From: Staphylococcus shinii
GTDB taxonomy: Bacteria > Bacillota > Bacilli > Staphylococcales > Staphylococcaceae
Direction of reading: 5' to 3'
Assembly: GCF_017583065.1 (NCBI RefSeq)
Contig: NZ_JAGEVL010000001.1
Span: 124,001 to 188,000 of the forward strand
DNA: 64,000 nt
Both the position numbers and the translations under genes were made by a program. Shown here piece after piece: positions 1-8,758 of the stretch (its first letter is position 1; each line of letters begins with the position of its first letter). The notes under the pieces are model-generated. The model ran no database searches and was not told the origin of the DNA. It saw only the letters and a list, made by a program, of their open reading frames with translations.

Positions 1-86
1 CTGTTAATGAACCAAACGTTGCTAAAAAATTAATCATGTTAGGCGTTGATGGTTTGATTTCTGATAATCCGACAAAATTAACTTAA
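1..86 (+). CDS. Glycerophosphodiester phosphodiesterase, C-terminal fragment
   Basis: Only the last 27 codons lie in the window, in frame 3, ending at the TAA at 84-86. The visible peptide reads VNEPNVAKKL then LGVDGLISDNP, which is the typical C-terminal signature of the GDPD/UgpQ TIM-barrel family (an 'N-x-P' after strand 7 and 'GVDG-I-(S/T)DNP' near the end). These enzymes hydrolyse glycerophosphodiesters to glycerol-3-phosphate and an alcohol. The active-site residues are outside the window, so membership rests on this signature alone. A hairpin terminator follows directly. Confidence 0.7.
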   Translation, partial: VNEPNVAKKLIMLGVDGLISDNPTKLT

Positions 87-90
87 TATA

Positions 91-144
91 AAAAATATGT
101 GCACTCTGTAGATAAATTGAAGTCAACTAAGTGCACATATTTTT
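91..144. terminator. Bidirectional terminator between the GDPD gene and speG
   Basis: A perfect 15-bp inverted repeat (91-105 with 130-144) has A-rich and T-rich flanks on both sides. It can end both the plus-strand GDPD transcript and the convergent minus-strand speG transcript. Confidence 0.75.
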
Positions 145-175
145 ATAATAACTATAGGAGGGAGATTGTTTGCGG

Positions 176-688
176 TTAATCATTATCGTGTGTATTAATC
201 CAATGCTTTTTAAGTAAGCCCATAATATGACAATCACTATATTTTCCGCGAGTATAAAAGTGTTCTTGTAGTGTACCTTCAATGACGAAATTTTGACTCT
301 TATAAATATGGACAGCTTTTTCGTTTTGAACATCTACAAAAAGGTAAATTTTATGTAAGTTCAACACTAGAAATGCATAATCGATTGCTTTTTTAAATGC
401 ATTTTTTGCATACCCTTGGCCACTATAGCGAGGATCAACAATAATTTGAATCTCACAATTACTATGAACAAAGTTAATTTCTACTAATTCTACGACGCCG
501 ATTCGAATATTGTCATGTTCTATGATAAAACGACGCTCAGATTCATCCAATAGGTGTTTTTTATATAATGATTGAAGTTCACTTAATGATTGGTAAGGTT
601 CTTCAAACCAATAGGACATAATTGAATATTCATTATTTAAATGATGTACAAATTCTAGGTCAGTTTCTTCTAAAGCTCTAATAATCAA
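176..688 (-). CDS. speG: Spermidine/spermine N-acetyltransferase SpeG (GNAT family)
   Basis: The predicted 170-residue protein matches SpeG in line after line. It has the YWFEEPY motif near residue 25, SERRF, the VELVEIN strand, the acetyl-CoA loop of type R-x-x-G-x-G/A, and the VLNLHKIYL and NEKAVHIY segments shared with E. coli SpeG. It acetylates spermidine and spermine with acetyl-CoA, which detoxifies polyamines in the cytoplasm. The frame also has a GTG at 697, but the Shine-Dalgarno AAAGGAG would overlap that codon. The TTG at 688 sits 6 nt after AAAGGAGTG and is the better start. The gene stands alone between two terminators with its own promoter. I am sure of the family and fairly sure of SpeG itself. 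In S. aureus this function is best known from the ACME island of USA300, whereas here it lies among core genes. Confidence 0.88.
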   Translation of the reverse strand: MIIRALEETDLEFVHHLNNEYSIMSYWFEEPYQSLSELQSLYKKHLLDESERRFIIEHDNIRIGVVELVEINFVHSNCEIQIIVDPRYSGQGYAKNAFKKAIDYAFLVLNLHKIYLFVDVQNEKAVHIYKSQNFVIEGTLQEHFYTRGKYSDCHIMGLLKKHWINTHDND

Positions 689-717
689 ATTATACACTCC
701 TTTAATTCTATATGCTC

Positions 718-746
718 ATCATACTCAAATCTAGCATGATTGTAAA
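718..746 (-). promoter_or_regulatory. speG promoter (sigma-A type)
   Basis: Read on the minus strand, a -35 TTTACA (741-746) and a -10 TATGAT (718-723) are separated by 17 bp. The start codon lies about 30 nt downstream of the -10. The -35 hexamer is contained in a cre-like CcpA site. Confidence 0.7.
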
Positions 747-754
747 CGTTGACT
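740..754. promoter_or_regulatory. Candidate cre site (CcpA operator) over the speG -35
   Basis: TTGTAAACGTTGACT fits the catabolite-responsive element consensus WTGNAANCGNWNNCW at every fixed position. It covers the -35 hexamer of the speG promoter, where bound CcpA would be expected to block RNA polymerase. The site was found by eye and has not been tested. Confidence 0.6.
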
Positions 755-843
755 ATATTTTAGTGCATAGGATGTGTAGAAAAATTCAATTTTCCTTAAT
801 GAAGTGATATAGATACAAGGAGAGAGGGATGTAAGATTAAAAA

Positions 844-882
844 GCAATAAAAAAACCAAGAAATCAATAAGATTTCTTGGTT
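844..882 (-). terminator. rpsD terminator
   Basis: A perfect 12-bp stem (854-865 with 871-882) has a 5-nt loop. On the minus strand it is followed by a run of seven U, just past the rpsD stop codon. Confidence 0.9.
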
Positions 883-896
883 CGACATAATCACGC

Positions 897-1499
897 TTAT
901 CTTGAGTAGTACTCAACGATAAGTTGTTCGTTGATTTCAGCAGGTAATTCACTACGTTCTGGAACGCGGATATATTTACCTTTTAAGTTGTCTGCATCAA
1001 ATTCTAAATAATCTGGTACAAAGTTGTTAATCTCAACAGATTCAGCGATGATATCTAATTTTAAAGATTTTTCGCGAACTGAGATTTCTTGACCAGGTTT
1101 TAATGTGTATGATGGGATATCAACACGTTTACCATCAACTTCGATGTGACCGTGGTTAACGATTTGACGAGCTTGACGACGTGTACGTGCTAAACCTAAT
1201 GAATATACAACTGCATCTAAACGAGCAGCTAATAATTGCATGAAGTTTTCACCGTGGACACCGTGTTGGTTACCAGCAATTTCAAAAGTGTTACGGAATT
1301 GTCTTTCAGTCATTCCATATAAGTAACGTAACTTTTGTTTCTCACGTAATTGTAATGCATATTCTGATAATTTTTTACGTTGGTTAGGACCATGTTGACC
1401 TGGTGCGTATGGACGCTTCTCTAATTCTTTACCAGTACCACTTAATGAGATACCTAAACGACGTGATTTTTTCCAGTTTGAACCTCTAAATCGAGCCAT
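897..1499 (-). CDS. rpsD: 30S ribosomal protein S4
   Basis: The 200-residue protein begins [16 protein letters not shown] and carries an S4 RNA-binding domain at roughly residues 92-155 ([31 protein letters not shown]). S4 nucleates assembly of the 16S rRNA 5' domain, and in Bacillus it represses its own synthesis. No zinc-binding cysteines are present, so this is the zinc-free paralogue type, and its length is normal for staphylococci. The ATG start is preceded by a strong AAAGGAGGAG. The gene is monocistronic, with its own promoter, a structured leader of about 180 nt and a dedicated terminator, which suits autoregulation through the leader. Confidence 0.97.
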   Translation of the reverse strand: MARFRGSNWKKSRRLGISLSGTGKELEKRPYAPGQHGPNQRKKLSEYALQLREKQKLRYLYGMTERQFRNTFEIAGNQHGVHGENFMQLLAARLDAVVYSLGLARTRRQARQIVNHGHIEVDGKRVDIPSYTLKPGQEISVREKSLKLDIIAESVEINNFVPDYLEFDADNLKGKYIRVPERSELPAEINEQLIVEYYSR

Positions 1500-1678
1500 A
1501 GTAGACTCCTCCTTTTTCTTTTTTGTTGTTATGAAAAAACAAAAAAGAGTGTTGCATGCTTATTTGGATATATTGTTTTATGTGTCCTCGCCTCATAGCT
1601 ACGGTTACACGGCACGTCCGCGTTGGGAACAACATAGCGCCAAATAATATACAACTGCTAATTTCGTTTATTCACACA
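1500..1678 (-). promoter_or_regulatory. Structured rpsD 5' leader, probable S4 autoregulatory element
   Basis: The leader holds an 8-bp outer pairing (TTATTTGG at 1560-1567 with CCAAATAA at 1640-1647). This encloses a GC-rich block at 1583-1632 that stands out from the AT-rich surroundings. A second 10-bp hairpin (1518-1527 with 1538-1547) lies just upstream of the Shine-Dalgarno. B. subtilis rpsD is known to be controlled by S4 binding to its leader. That this RNA does the same is inference from position and structure. Confidence 0.6.
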
Positions 1679-1684
1679 AAGAAC

Positions 1685-1712
1685 ATTGTACCACGATATT
1701 ACTAACTGTCAA
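1685..1712 (-). promoter_or_regulatory. rpsD promoter
   Basis: On the minus strand a perfect -35 TTGACA (1707-1712) and a -10 TACAAT (1685-1690) are separated by 16 bp. The predicted start of transcription is near 1678. Confidence 0.8.
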
Positions 1713-1754
1713 CAACTAATGAGGATTTTAATAATAAGTATTTGTCAATTACGC

Positions 1755-2219
1755 TTATGCAATTTGATTTTCAATAATTTTAACAATGTTTTGTAATGAT
1801 TTCTTATCTGGTTCTGAAAAACGGTTTGTGATTGGCGCATCTATATCCAATACACCAATTACTTGTTCATTTTGATGAATAGGAACTACAATTTCTGATT
1901 TACTGTTAGCATCACAGGCTATATGTCCTGGGAAGGCATTAACATCTGCAACTAATTGTGTTTCATCTTGAGCAACTGCAGTACCACACACACCATTACC
2001 TATAGCAATGTGAACACATGCTGGGTGACCTTGGAAGGGACCCAAAATTAATTCATTATTTTCTATTAAATAAAAACCAACCCAATTGACTTGATCTAAG
2101 GAATCATTTAATAAAGCAGACACATTACTAAGGATAGCAATTAAATTTGATTCATCTTCTATTAAACTAGAAACTTGTTTTTCTAATAAATTATAATTAG
2201 TTTCTTTAACCTCTGACAT
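1755..2219 (-). CDS. Free methionine-(R)-sulfoxide reductase (GAF-domain, fRMsr)
   Basis: The 154-residue protein is a single GAF domain. It has the WVGFYL strand, GPFQG-H-AC, GNGVCGTA and GHIACDA-SKSEIVVP motifs of the fRMsr family (YtsP in Bacillus, YebR in E. coli). The three redox cysteines are present at residues 68, 78 and 102. The enzyme reduces free methionine-R-sulfoxide in the cytosol using thioredoxin. The ATG start is preceded by a GAGG a few bases upstream. It is transcribed divergently from ezrA and away from rpsD, so it is probably monocistronic. The family is secure; in older annotation it is called simply a GAF-domain protein. Confidence 0.9.
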   Translation of the reverse strand: MSEVKETNYNLLEKQVSSLIEDESNLIAILSNVSALLNDSLDQVNWVGFYLIENNELILGPFQGHPACVHIAIGNGVCGTAVAQDETQLVADVNAFPGHIACDANSKSEIVVPIHQNEQVIGVLDIDAPITNRFSEPDKKSLQNIVKIIENQIA

Positions 2220-2248
2220 ACAAAAACCTCACTTTTTACTTTTCATTT

Positions 2249-2277
2249 AGTATAAAGACTGTTTTAATAGTAATCAA
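2249..2277 (-). promoter_or_regulatory. Promoter of the fRMsr gene
   Basis: On the minus strand a -35 TTGATT (2272-2277) and a -10 TATACT (2249-2254) are exactly 17 bp apart, about 30 bp upstream of the start codon. Confidence 0.7.
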
Positions 2278-2443
2278 ACAAATGATTTGTAAGGGCTTTT
2301 TTTTAATAACTTGATACATATAATTACTAGAGGTGGATTTAACGCAAATATTGAAATATTCATATGAATTAATTCATTTTCTCTTTTAATGCATAGGTAA
2401 ATTACGTTATAATAAATAGTGATAAAATAGGAGGAGAAAACGT

Positions 2444-4135
2444 ATGGTATTGTATATCATTTTAGCAATTATTGTCATAATACTGATTATTGTTGGTGTA
2501 TTGTTCTATATGCGTTCAAACAAAAGCCAAATTATTGAAAAGGCAGAAGAGCGAAAAGTAAAAGTAGAACAATTACCTTATGATGAAAGTTTATCTCAGT
2601 TATCTGAGCTAAATTTAACTGGTGAAACAAAATCTACATATGACAATTTAAAACAATCATCATTAGATAGTAAAAATCAATATTTAGTGCCAGTAGAAGA
2701 AAAAATTCATAACGCAGAAGGTTTGTTAGATAAATTTAAGTTTTCACAAGCGCAAACCGAAGTGGATGAGGCCCACGAAATGATGGATCAATATGAAGCG
2801 AACTATAATGAACTTACTACAAAAGTAGAAAATATTATAGGACTACATAAAGAAAGCGATCATTTATACGAAGAATGCACAACAGATTATCGTGAAATGA
2901 AACGTGATGTATTAGCAAATAGACATCAATTCGGTGAAGCAGCTGCGCCACTTGAACAAGAAATTGAATCGTTTGTACCTGAAATGGAGACTTACGAAAC
3001 CTTAAAAACTGAAGGCAACTATAATCAAGCACATGACCATATTAAAACGTTAAATGATGATATGAATTATTTAAAAAAAGATATGGATGAAATTCCTGAT
3101 TTGATTAGAGAAGCACAAAAAGAATTACCTGGCCAATTTCAAGACCTTAAATATGGCTGTAGAGACCTAAAAGTTGAAGGTTATGATTTAGACCATGTGA
3201 AAATTGATAGTACATTACAGACATTGAAAACAGAACTTAGCTTTGTTGAACCAATGATTAGTAGATTAGAGCTTGATGAAGCAAATGAAAAGCTTAATAG
3301 TATTAATGATCGATTAGATGAAATGTATGATTTAATTGAACATGAAGTAACGGCTAAAAATGAAGTGGAAGAAACAAAAGAAGTTATCACTGATAATTTA
3401 TTTAGAGCTAAAGAAATGAATTATACACTACAAACTGAAATTGAATATGTTCGTGAAAATTATTATATTAACGAAAGCGATGTTCAAAACGTAAGACAGT
3501 TTGAAAATGAAATTCAAAATATGATTGCTGTATATGATGACATTCTTAGAGAAATGTCAAAATCAGCAGTACGGTATAGTGAAGTTCAAGATAACTTGAA
3601 ATATATCGAAGAGCATGTTGATGTTATCAATGAGAAACAAGAAAAATTACAAAATCATTTAATTCAATTACGTGAAGATGAAGCGGAAGCAGAAGAAAAT
3701 ATCTTGCGCGTACAAAGTAAAAAAGAAGAAGTATATAGAAAATTACTTGCTTCAAACTTGCCAAGTGTACCAGAACGCTTTATCATCATGAAGAATGAAA
3801 TTGATTACGAAGTAAGAGAAGTAAATAAAAAATTCAGTGTACGACCAATACATGTTAAACAGTTAAAAGATAAAGTCTCTAAAGTTGTACTACAAATGAA
3901 CAAATTTGAAGATGAAGCGACCGATGTGCTTGTGAACGCTGTTTATGCTGAAAAATTAATTGAATACGGTAACCGCTATCGCAAAGACAGTTCGAATATA
4001 GATAAGAGTCTTAACGAAGCAGAACGTCTCTTTAAAAATAACCGTTACAAACGTTCAATAGAAATCTCTGAGCAAGCTTTAGAAAGTGTAGAGCCAGGAG
4101 TTACAAAACAAATTGAATCAAAAGTTATCGGTTAA
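2444..4135 (+). CDS. ezrA: Septation ring formation regulator EzrA
   Basis: This 563-residue protein has one N-terminal membrane segment (about residues 2-22) and then an almost wholly alpha-helical, coiled-coil cytoplasmic part made of spectrin-like repeats rich in Glu, Lys and Leu. That architecture and the length match staphylococcal EzrA. EzrA sits at the division site, binds FtsZ and penicillin-binding proteins, and limits extra Z-rings while coordinating septal wall synthesis. The ATG start follows AGGAGGAG by 7-8 nt, and a TATAAT at 2408-2413 is a likely -10. A terminator follows the gene, so it appears to be transcribed alone. Confidence 0.95.
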   Translation: MVLYIILAIIVIILIIVGVLFYMRSNKSQIIEKAEERKVKVEQLPYDESLSQLSELNLTGETKSTYDNLKQSSLDSKNQYLVPVEEKIHNAEGLLDKFKFSQAQTEVDEAHEMMDQYEANYNELTTKVENIIGLHKESDHLYEECTTDYREMKRDVLANRHQFGEAAAPLEQEIESFVPEMETYETLKTEGNYNQAHDHIKTLNDDMNYLKKDMDEIPDLIREAQKELPGQFQDLKYGCRDLKVEGYDLDHVKIDSTLQTLKTELSFVEPMISRLELDEANEKLNSINDRLDEMYDLIEHEVTAKNEVEETKEVITDNLFRAKEMNYTLQTEIEYVRENYYINESDVQNVRQFENEIQNMIAVYDDILREMSKSAVRYSEVQDNLKYIEEHVDVINEKQEKLQNHLIQLREDEAEAEENILRVQSKKEEVYRKLLASNLPSVPERFIIMKNEIDYEVREVNKKFSVRPIHVKQLKDKVSKVVLQMNKFEDEATDVLVNAVYAEKLIEYGNRYRKDSSNIDKSLNEAERLFKNNRYKRSIEISEQALESVEPGVTKQIESKVIG

Positions 4136-4167
4136 GGTCAGTTATAGCTCATATAAAATAGTAAGTT

Positions 4168-4203
4168 GACACGGAATGATTTAACATTTCGTGTCTTTTC
4201 TTT
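4168..4203 (+). terminator. ezrA terminator
   Basis: An 11-bp stem with one G-U pair (4168-4178 with 4185-4195) and a 6-nt loop is followed by a T-rich tail. Confidence 0.85.
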
Positions 4204-4305
4204 TTATTAAAAGCGAGTATAATGCTAAAAGGGAAAACAAAAAACGCAGACAAAATGTTAAAAATTGAATCGTTTATAATATATATAATGAATGGAGTGA
4301 ACGCG

Positions 4306-5442
4306 GTGATATATTTAGATAATGCTGCGACTACAAAGCCCAATCAAGATGTATTGGACACCTTTGTTAAAGTGAATCAGTCACTATACTTTAACCCTAA
4401 CAGCCCACATCAATCAGGATTACAGGCAGAACAATTATTACAGCAATCAAAACAACAAATTAAAGACCTATTTGATTTGAAACAGACATTTGATATTATC
4501 TATACAAGCGGTGCTACTGAAAGTAATAATATAGCAATTAAAGGTATCGCATATAAGAAAAAAGTATTTGCCAATGAAATTATTACTTCAGTATTAGAAC
4601 ACCCTTCAGTTTTAGAAGTAGTTCGTTCGCTTGAAGCAGAGGGGTTTATAGTTAAATATGTGAATGTTTTAGATGATGGGCGAATAGATTTGGCACATTT
4701 AGAAACGTTAATGACTGACAATGTGGGATTAGTAACTTGTATGCATGTTAATAATATTATGGGGCAAATACAACCTATTGAAGATGTAGCTAAAATTGTC
4801 CACCAATATCCTAAAGCACATTTACATGTAGATGCAGTGCAAGCTTTAGGAAAAATACCACTTATATTTGAGGGCGTAGATACGCTCAGTTTAAGTGGAC
4901 ATAAATTTAATGGATTGAAAGGTCAAGGCGTACTTTTTGTGCGTAATATTCACCAACTAGAGCCTATTGTACATGGTGGAGGTCAAGAGTACGGTGTAAG
5001 AAGCGGCACAGTGAACTTGCCAATGAATATTGCAATTGTAAAAGCGATTAAAGCAGCCGTAAATCAAACATCTATTTTAAATAGCCAGTTGCGTAGTTAT
5101 CATGATGAACTCAGTCAGTTCTTAATTAACTTTACTGGAGTTAAGATTAATTCACTACAAGAAGGTGCGCCTCATATACTGAATATTGGCTTACCAGGTG
5201 TTAAAGGTGAAGTTTTAGTGAATGCATTTTCTAAAAATGACATCATGTTATCGACAACAAGTGCCTGTTCATCTAAAAAAGCGAGTCTTAACGAAGTGTT
5301 ATTGGCTATGAATGTACCTGTGAAACAAATTGAAGGTAGTATTCGAATTTCTATGGGAAGTCATACTACATCAAAAGATATACAAGAGTTTAAAGATAAA
5401 TTCAAATTAGTTTATGAAGAAGTGAGGGAGTTATTAGTATGA
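4306..5442 (+). CDS. Cysteine desulfurase paired with ThiI (NifZ/IscS family)
   Basis: This is a PLP-dependent class V aminotransferase-fold enzyme of 378 residues. The PLP lysine lies in SGHKFNG (Lys200) and the sulfur-accepting cysteine in SACSS (Cys321). It removes sulfur from cysteine as a persulfide. Its gene ends in a 4-nt ATGA overlap with thiI. In B. subtilis the enzyme in this position, NifZ, hands sulfur to ThiI for 4-thiouridine in tRNA, so the same role is inferred here rather than general Fe-S assembly. The open frame extends upstream to 4222, but the GTG at 4306 lies 6 nt after GGAGTG and gives the usual start [10 protein letters not shown], so I prefer it. Confidence 0.92.
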   Translation: MIYLDNAATTKPNQDVLDTFVKVNQSLYFNPNSPHQSGLQAEQLLQQSKQQIKDLFDLKQTFDIIYTSGATESNNIAIKGIAYKKKVFANEIITSVLEHPSVLEVVRSLEAEGFIVKYVNVLDDGRIDLAHLETLMTDNVGLVTCMHVNNIMGQIQPIEDVAKIVHQYPKAHLHVDAVQALGKIPLIFEGVDTLSLSGHKFNGLKGQGVLFVRNIHQLEPIVHGGGQEYGVRSGTVNLPMNIAIVKAIKAAVNQTSILNSQLRSYHDELSQFLINFTGVKINSLQEGAPHILNIGLPGVKGEVLVNAFSKNDIMLSTTSACSSKKASLNEVLLAMNVPVKQIEGSIRISMGSHTTSKDIQEFKDKFKLVYEEVRELLV

Positions 5443-6662
5443 TATATGATCATATATTAGTGAGGTACGGCGAGCTAACGTTAAAAGGAGCTAACCGTAA
5501 AATATTTGTGAACAAATTACGTTCAAATGTAAAGCGTGCGTTAATGCCATTACAAGGATACATGGTAAAGGCAAATAGAGATAGAATGTATATAGAACTA
5601 GCGGAAGGTGCAGATATTGAAGAAATGTGCAATAGATTAAAAAAAGTCTTTGGTATTTATTCAATAAGCCCTGTATTAAAAATTGATAAAACAGTAGAAG
5701 CGGCAAAAGAGTTAGCTGTTCGATTTGCTAAAGAGTATGAGCAAGACGATACGTTTAAAATTGATGTAAAGCGTTCGGATAAAAACTTCCCATATGACAC
5801 ATATGAATTACAAAGAACTTTAGGTGGAGCTGTATTAAGTGAAACTGATCATTTAAATGTAGATGTTCACAATCCAGATCACGTGATTAAAGTTGAAGTG
5901 CGTTTAGATGCTATATACATGTATGATCAAGTGATTGCAGGCTCTGGCGGATTACCTGTTGGTACTGGAGGTAAAACTTTATTAATGCTATCTGGTGGTA
6001 TTGATTCTCCAGTTGCTGGTGTAGAAGTTATGCGTAGAGGCGTTACTGTAGAAGCGATACATTTCCATAGTCCACCGTTTACAAGTGAAAAAGCAAAAGA
6101 AAAAGTAATCGAATTAACGAGAATTTTATCAGAACGTGTTGGACCAATTAAATTACACATCGTGCCATTTACAGCACTACAAAAACAGGTGAACAAAGAA
6201 GTTCATGAACGTTATACCATGACTTCAACACGTCGTATGATGATGCGAGTAGCTGACAAAGTGGTGCATGATATTGACGCGCATGCGATTGTAAATGGTG
6301 AGAATTTAGGCCAAGTTGCAAGTCAAACATTAAAGAGTATGTATGCGATAAATCATGTCACATCTACGCCTGTATTACGTCCTTTACTGACTTTAGATAA
6401 AGAAGATATTGTTAAAAAAGCTAAAGATATAGGTACATTTGATGTATCTATCCAACCGTTTGAGGATTGTTGTACAATTTTCACTCCTAAAAATCCAGTT
6501 ACTGAACCGGAGTTAGAAAAAGTAGAAAAATATGAAAGTGGTTACGATTTTGAACCACTTGTACAACAGGCTGCGGACGAAATTGAGACATTATATATTA
6601 CAAGCGATTACCAAAGTGAGAAAGATTCAGCTACACAAGCGCTAGCTGATGATCTATTTTAG
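5439..6662 (+). CDS. thiI: tRNA 4-thiouridine synthetase ThiI
   Basis: The 407-residue protein has an N-terminal ferredoxin-like/THUMP region (about residues 1-165) and then a PP-loop ATPase with [10 protein letters not shown] near residue 185. A conserved EDCCTIF motif follows near residue 345. ThiI adenylates U8 of tRNA and inserts sulfur to give s4U, a near-UV sensor. The C-terminal rhodanese domain of E. coli ThiI is absent, as in Bacillus, so sulfur must come directly from the desulfurase encoded just upstream. The start overlaps the desulfurase stop (ATGA), which suggests translational coupling. Confidence 0.95.
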   Translation: MIYDHILVRYGELTLKGANRKIFVNKLRSNVKRALMPLQGYMVKANRDRMYIELAEGADIEEMCNRLKKVFGIYSISPVLKIDKTVEAAKELAVRFAKEYEQDDTFKIDVKRSDKNFPYDTYELQRTLGGAVLSETDHLNVDVHNPDHVIKVEVRLDAIYMYDQVIAGSGGLPVGTGGKTLLMLSGGIDSPVAGVEVMRRGVTVEAIHFHSPPFTSEKAKEKVIELTRILSERVGPIKLHIVPFTALQKQVNKEVHERYTMTSTRRMMMRVADKVVHDIDAHAIVNGENLGQVASQTLKSMYAINHVTSTPVLRPLLTLDKEDIVKKAKDIGTFDVSIQPFEDCCTIFTPKNPVTEPELEKVEKYESGYDFEPLVQQAADEIETLYITSDYQSEKDSATQALADDLF

Positions 6663-6669
6663 CTTTAAA

Positions 6670-6692
6670 AATTAATTAATTAATTAATTAAA
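6670..6692. repeat. TTAA tetranucleotide tract
   Basis: About five and a half uninterrupted units of ATTA lie between the thiI stop and the Shine-Dalgarno of the next gene. Slipped-strand changes here would alter the spacing between thiI and the TSUP gene but would not change a reading frame. Confidence 0.8.
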
Positions 6693-6708
6693 CAAGGGGA
6701 GTGATGGG

Positions 6709-7482
6709 ATGTTGGAATGGGACATATCTATCGTAATCATCATTATTCTTTTAGGCTTTTTGGCGGCATTTATTGATGCTGTTGTAGGTGGTGGCGGGTT
6801 AATTTCTATTCCTGCACTGCTAGCTGTAGGTATGCCGCCGTCTATGGCCTTAGGTACAAATAAATTAGCGAGTGCATTTGGTTCAATGACAAGTGCTTTT
6901 CGATTTTTACGGTCAGGTAATGTAGATTTAAAGATTGTAGGGAAATTATTTCCAATTGTATTTATTATGGCAATGGGAGGCGCAAGTATTGCAACATTCT
7001 TGCCTTCTCAATTATTAAAGCCTGTCGTAATTGTCGTATTAACAGTTGTGATGATTTATACAATCATGAAAAAAGATTGGGGTAATGTACGGACTTTCAC
7101 AAAACTAACTATACCTAAAGCGATTTTATTTACATCTTTAATGGGTTTGATTGGTCTTTATGATGGCTTTCTTGGCGGCGGTACGGGGTCATTTATGCTA
7201 TTCATATTACTAATGTTTGGTTTTGATTTTTTAGGTGCAGCAGGGAATGCTAAAGTACTCAATTTTGCATCTAATTTAGGCGCATTAATTCTTTTTATCT
7301 TTTTAGATCAAGTAGATTATTTTTATGGCTTTATCATGGCAGCTAGTATGATTTGTGGGTCTTATATCGGAGCGATGTTTGCTATTAAAAAAGGCGTTGG
7401 CTATGTTAAAGGCTTATTCATTATTGTTACTGCAATTTTGATTTTGAAAAATACATATGATTATATCATGCAAATAATATAA
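6709..7482 (+). CDS. TSUP (TauE/SafE) family membrane permease
   Basis: This 257-residue, very hydrophobic protein has about eight predicted membrane segments. It carries the two glycine-rich motifs of the TSUP family, GFLAAFIDAVVGGGGL in the first helix and GLYDGFLGGGTGSFM in the middle. These proteins export or import sulfite, sulfoacetate and related organosulfur anions. The substrate cannot be read from sequence. Its place directly after the sulfur-mobilising pair is suggestive but not proof. The ATG follows AAGGGGAG. It is 46 nt from thiI with no terminator between, so co-transcription is possible, and a strong terminator follows. Confidence 0.85.
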   Translation: MLEWDISIVIIIILLGFLAAFIDAVVGGGGLISIPALLAVGMPPSMALGTNKLASAFGSMTSAFRFLRSGNVDLKIVGKLFPIVFIMAMGGASIATFLPSQLLKPVVIVVLTVVMIYTIMKKDWGNVRTFTKLTIPKAILFTSLMGLIGLYDGFLGGGTGSFMLFILLMFGFDFLGAAGNAKVLNFASNLGALILFIFLDQVDYFYGFIMAASMICGSYIGAMFAIKKGVGYVKGLFIIVTAILILKNTYDYIMQII

Positions 7483-7610
7483 AAGAATCTAATTTCTGAC
7501 AACTAAGCAATAGTAAAACGTGACTTAAGCAGTTATTAAGTAGAAAAATATACAAATGTAATACACAATTTTTTGAAATTGAATTGTTGCAAAATTTATA
7601 TTCACCGTAT

Positions 7611-7668
7611 GACAAGGCAGAACACTGAAATCAACTTTACGTTTACGATTTCTGTTCTGCCTTGTTTT
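7611..7668 (+). terminator. Terminator after the TSUP permease gene
   Basis: A long hairpin has a 12-bp stem (7613-7624 with 7653-7664), continued inside by GAAATC/GATTTC across a 2-nt bulge, and ends in TTTT. Confidence 0.85.
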
Positions 7669-7763
7669 CAATTGTTTGGTAAAAAGGTATACATTAATGA
7701 ATTAATTGTGTTTAAATTAAGCGTGAGATAACAAGATTATTAAAATATAGGAGTGACGATTAA

Positions 7764-8756
7764 ATGTCGAAAAAACGCATTATTGCTATTATAATTGCAA
7801 TTGTTATAGTGGTTGGTGGTATTGTTATGAGCTCGATATCAGCTTTTGTAACCACAATGTTTAATGATTCGTCTTCTACAGCGATGGATCCCTTTACAGA
7901 AAAAATAGAAAAAGAAGGTGATTCGAGCAAACGTATTGCACATTTAACATTAAATGGAGAAATCGCTGAAGGCACGGGTGGTGGATTATTTGGTGAAAGT
8001 GGCTATAATCATGAGTCTTTTCTTAAACAGTTAGATAACGTGAAAAAAGATGACACTATTAAAGGTATGTTATTAACAGTCAATACACCTGGCGGTGGCA
8101 CCTACCCAAGTGATGAAATATACGAAAAAATAAAAGAAATTAAACAGAAGAACAAAAAAGTTTATGTACATATGGAATCGATGGCAGCATCAGGAGGCTA
8201 TTATATTTCAGCGCCTGCCGATAAAATTTATGCAGGACCACAATCAATGACAGGTTCTATCGGAGTAATCATGTCCAGTGTCGATTATTCGGAATTACAA
8301 AAGAATCTAGGAATAAAACAAAATGTAATTAAATCTGGCGACCATAAAGATATTTTAAGTAGTTCAAGAGAGATGACTTCAGAAGAAAGAAGCATCTTAC
8401 AATCTGTATTAGATGATAGCTTTGATCGTTTTGTGAATATTGTTAAAGATGGCAGAGATATGCCAGAGAATAAAGTTAGGAAGTTAGCTGACGGCCGCAT
8501 TTATAGTGCACAACAAGCAAAAAGTAACGGTCTGATTGATGAAATAGGTTATGAAGATAAGACTATAAAAGCTTTACAGAAAGATATTAAATCTAAAGAT
8601 GCTGAAGTATTTGAATATACAGAAGGCGGTGGATTCTTCTCATCATTTTCAGATATGAAGATGAGCGTTTCTAAGTTTACAGATAGTTTTAAAGATATTA
8701 AGTCAGTAATCAATAATGATACTAAAACTGAACCTATGTATCTTTACGAAGGTTAG
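7764..8756 (+). CDS. sppA: Signal peptide peptidase SppA
   Basis: The 330-residue protein is membrane-anchored by one N-terminal helix (about residues 5-28) and has a ClpP-like S49 protease domain. The catalytic serine lies in MAASGGYY (Ser143) and the catalytic lysine in SGDHKDIL (Lys195), which is the same spacing as in B. subtilis SppA. It degrades remnant signal peptides after secretion. The length fits the short, single-domain Gram-positive type that acts as a homo-octamer. The ATG follows AGGAGTG. It is followed after 2 nt by an RDD-family membrane gene, so the two form an operon. Confidence 0.95.
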   Translation: MSKKRIIAIIIAIVIVVGGIVMSSISAFVTTMFNDSSSTAMDPFTEKIEKEGDSSKRIAHLTLNGEIAEGTGGGLFGESGYNHESFLKQLDNVKKDDTIKGMLLTVNTPGGGTYPSDEIYEKIKEIKQKNKKVYVHMESMAASGGYYISAPADKIYAGPQSMTGSIGVIMSSVDYSELQKNLGIKQNVIKSGDHKDILSSSREMTSEERSILQSVLDDSFDRFVNIVKDGRDMPENKVRKLADGRIYSAQQAKSNGLIDEIGYEDKTIKALQKDIKSKDAEVFEYTEGGGFFSSFSDMKMSVSKFTDSFKDIKSVINNDTKTEPMYLYEG

Positions 8757-8758
8757 GT

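Noticed and set aside
2358-2369. ATTCATATGAAT palindrome upstream of ezrA as the same operator as at citZ
   Set aside because: It resembles the citZ and phoP-upstream TTCAT/ATGAA repeats, but the spacers differ (0, 1 and 3 nt). Such palindromes are frequent by chance in AT-rich DNA.
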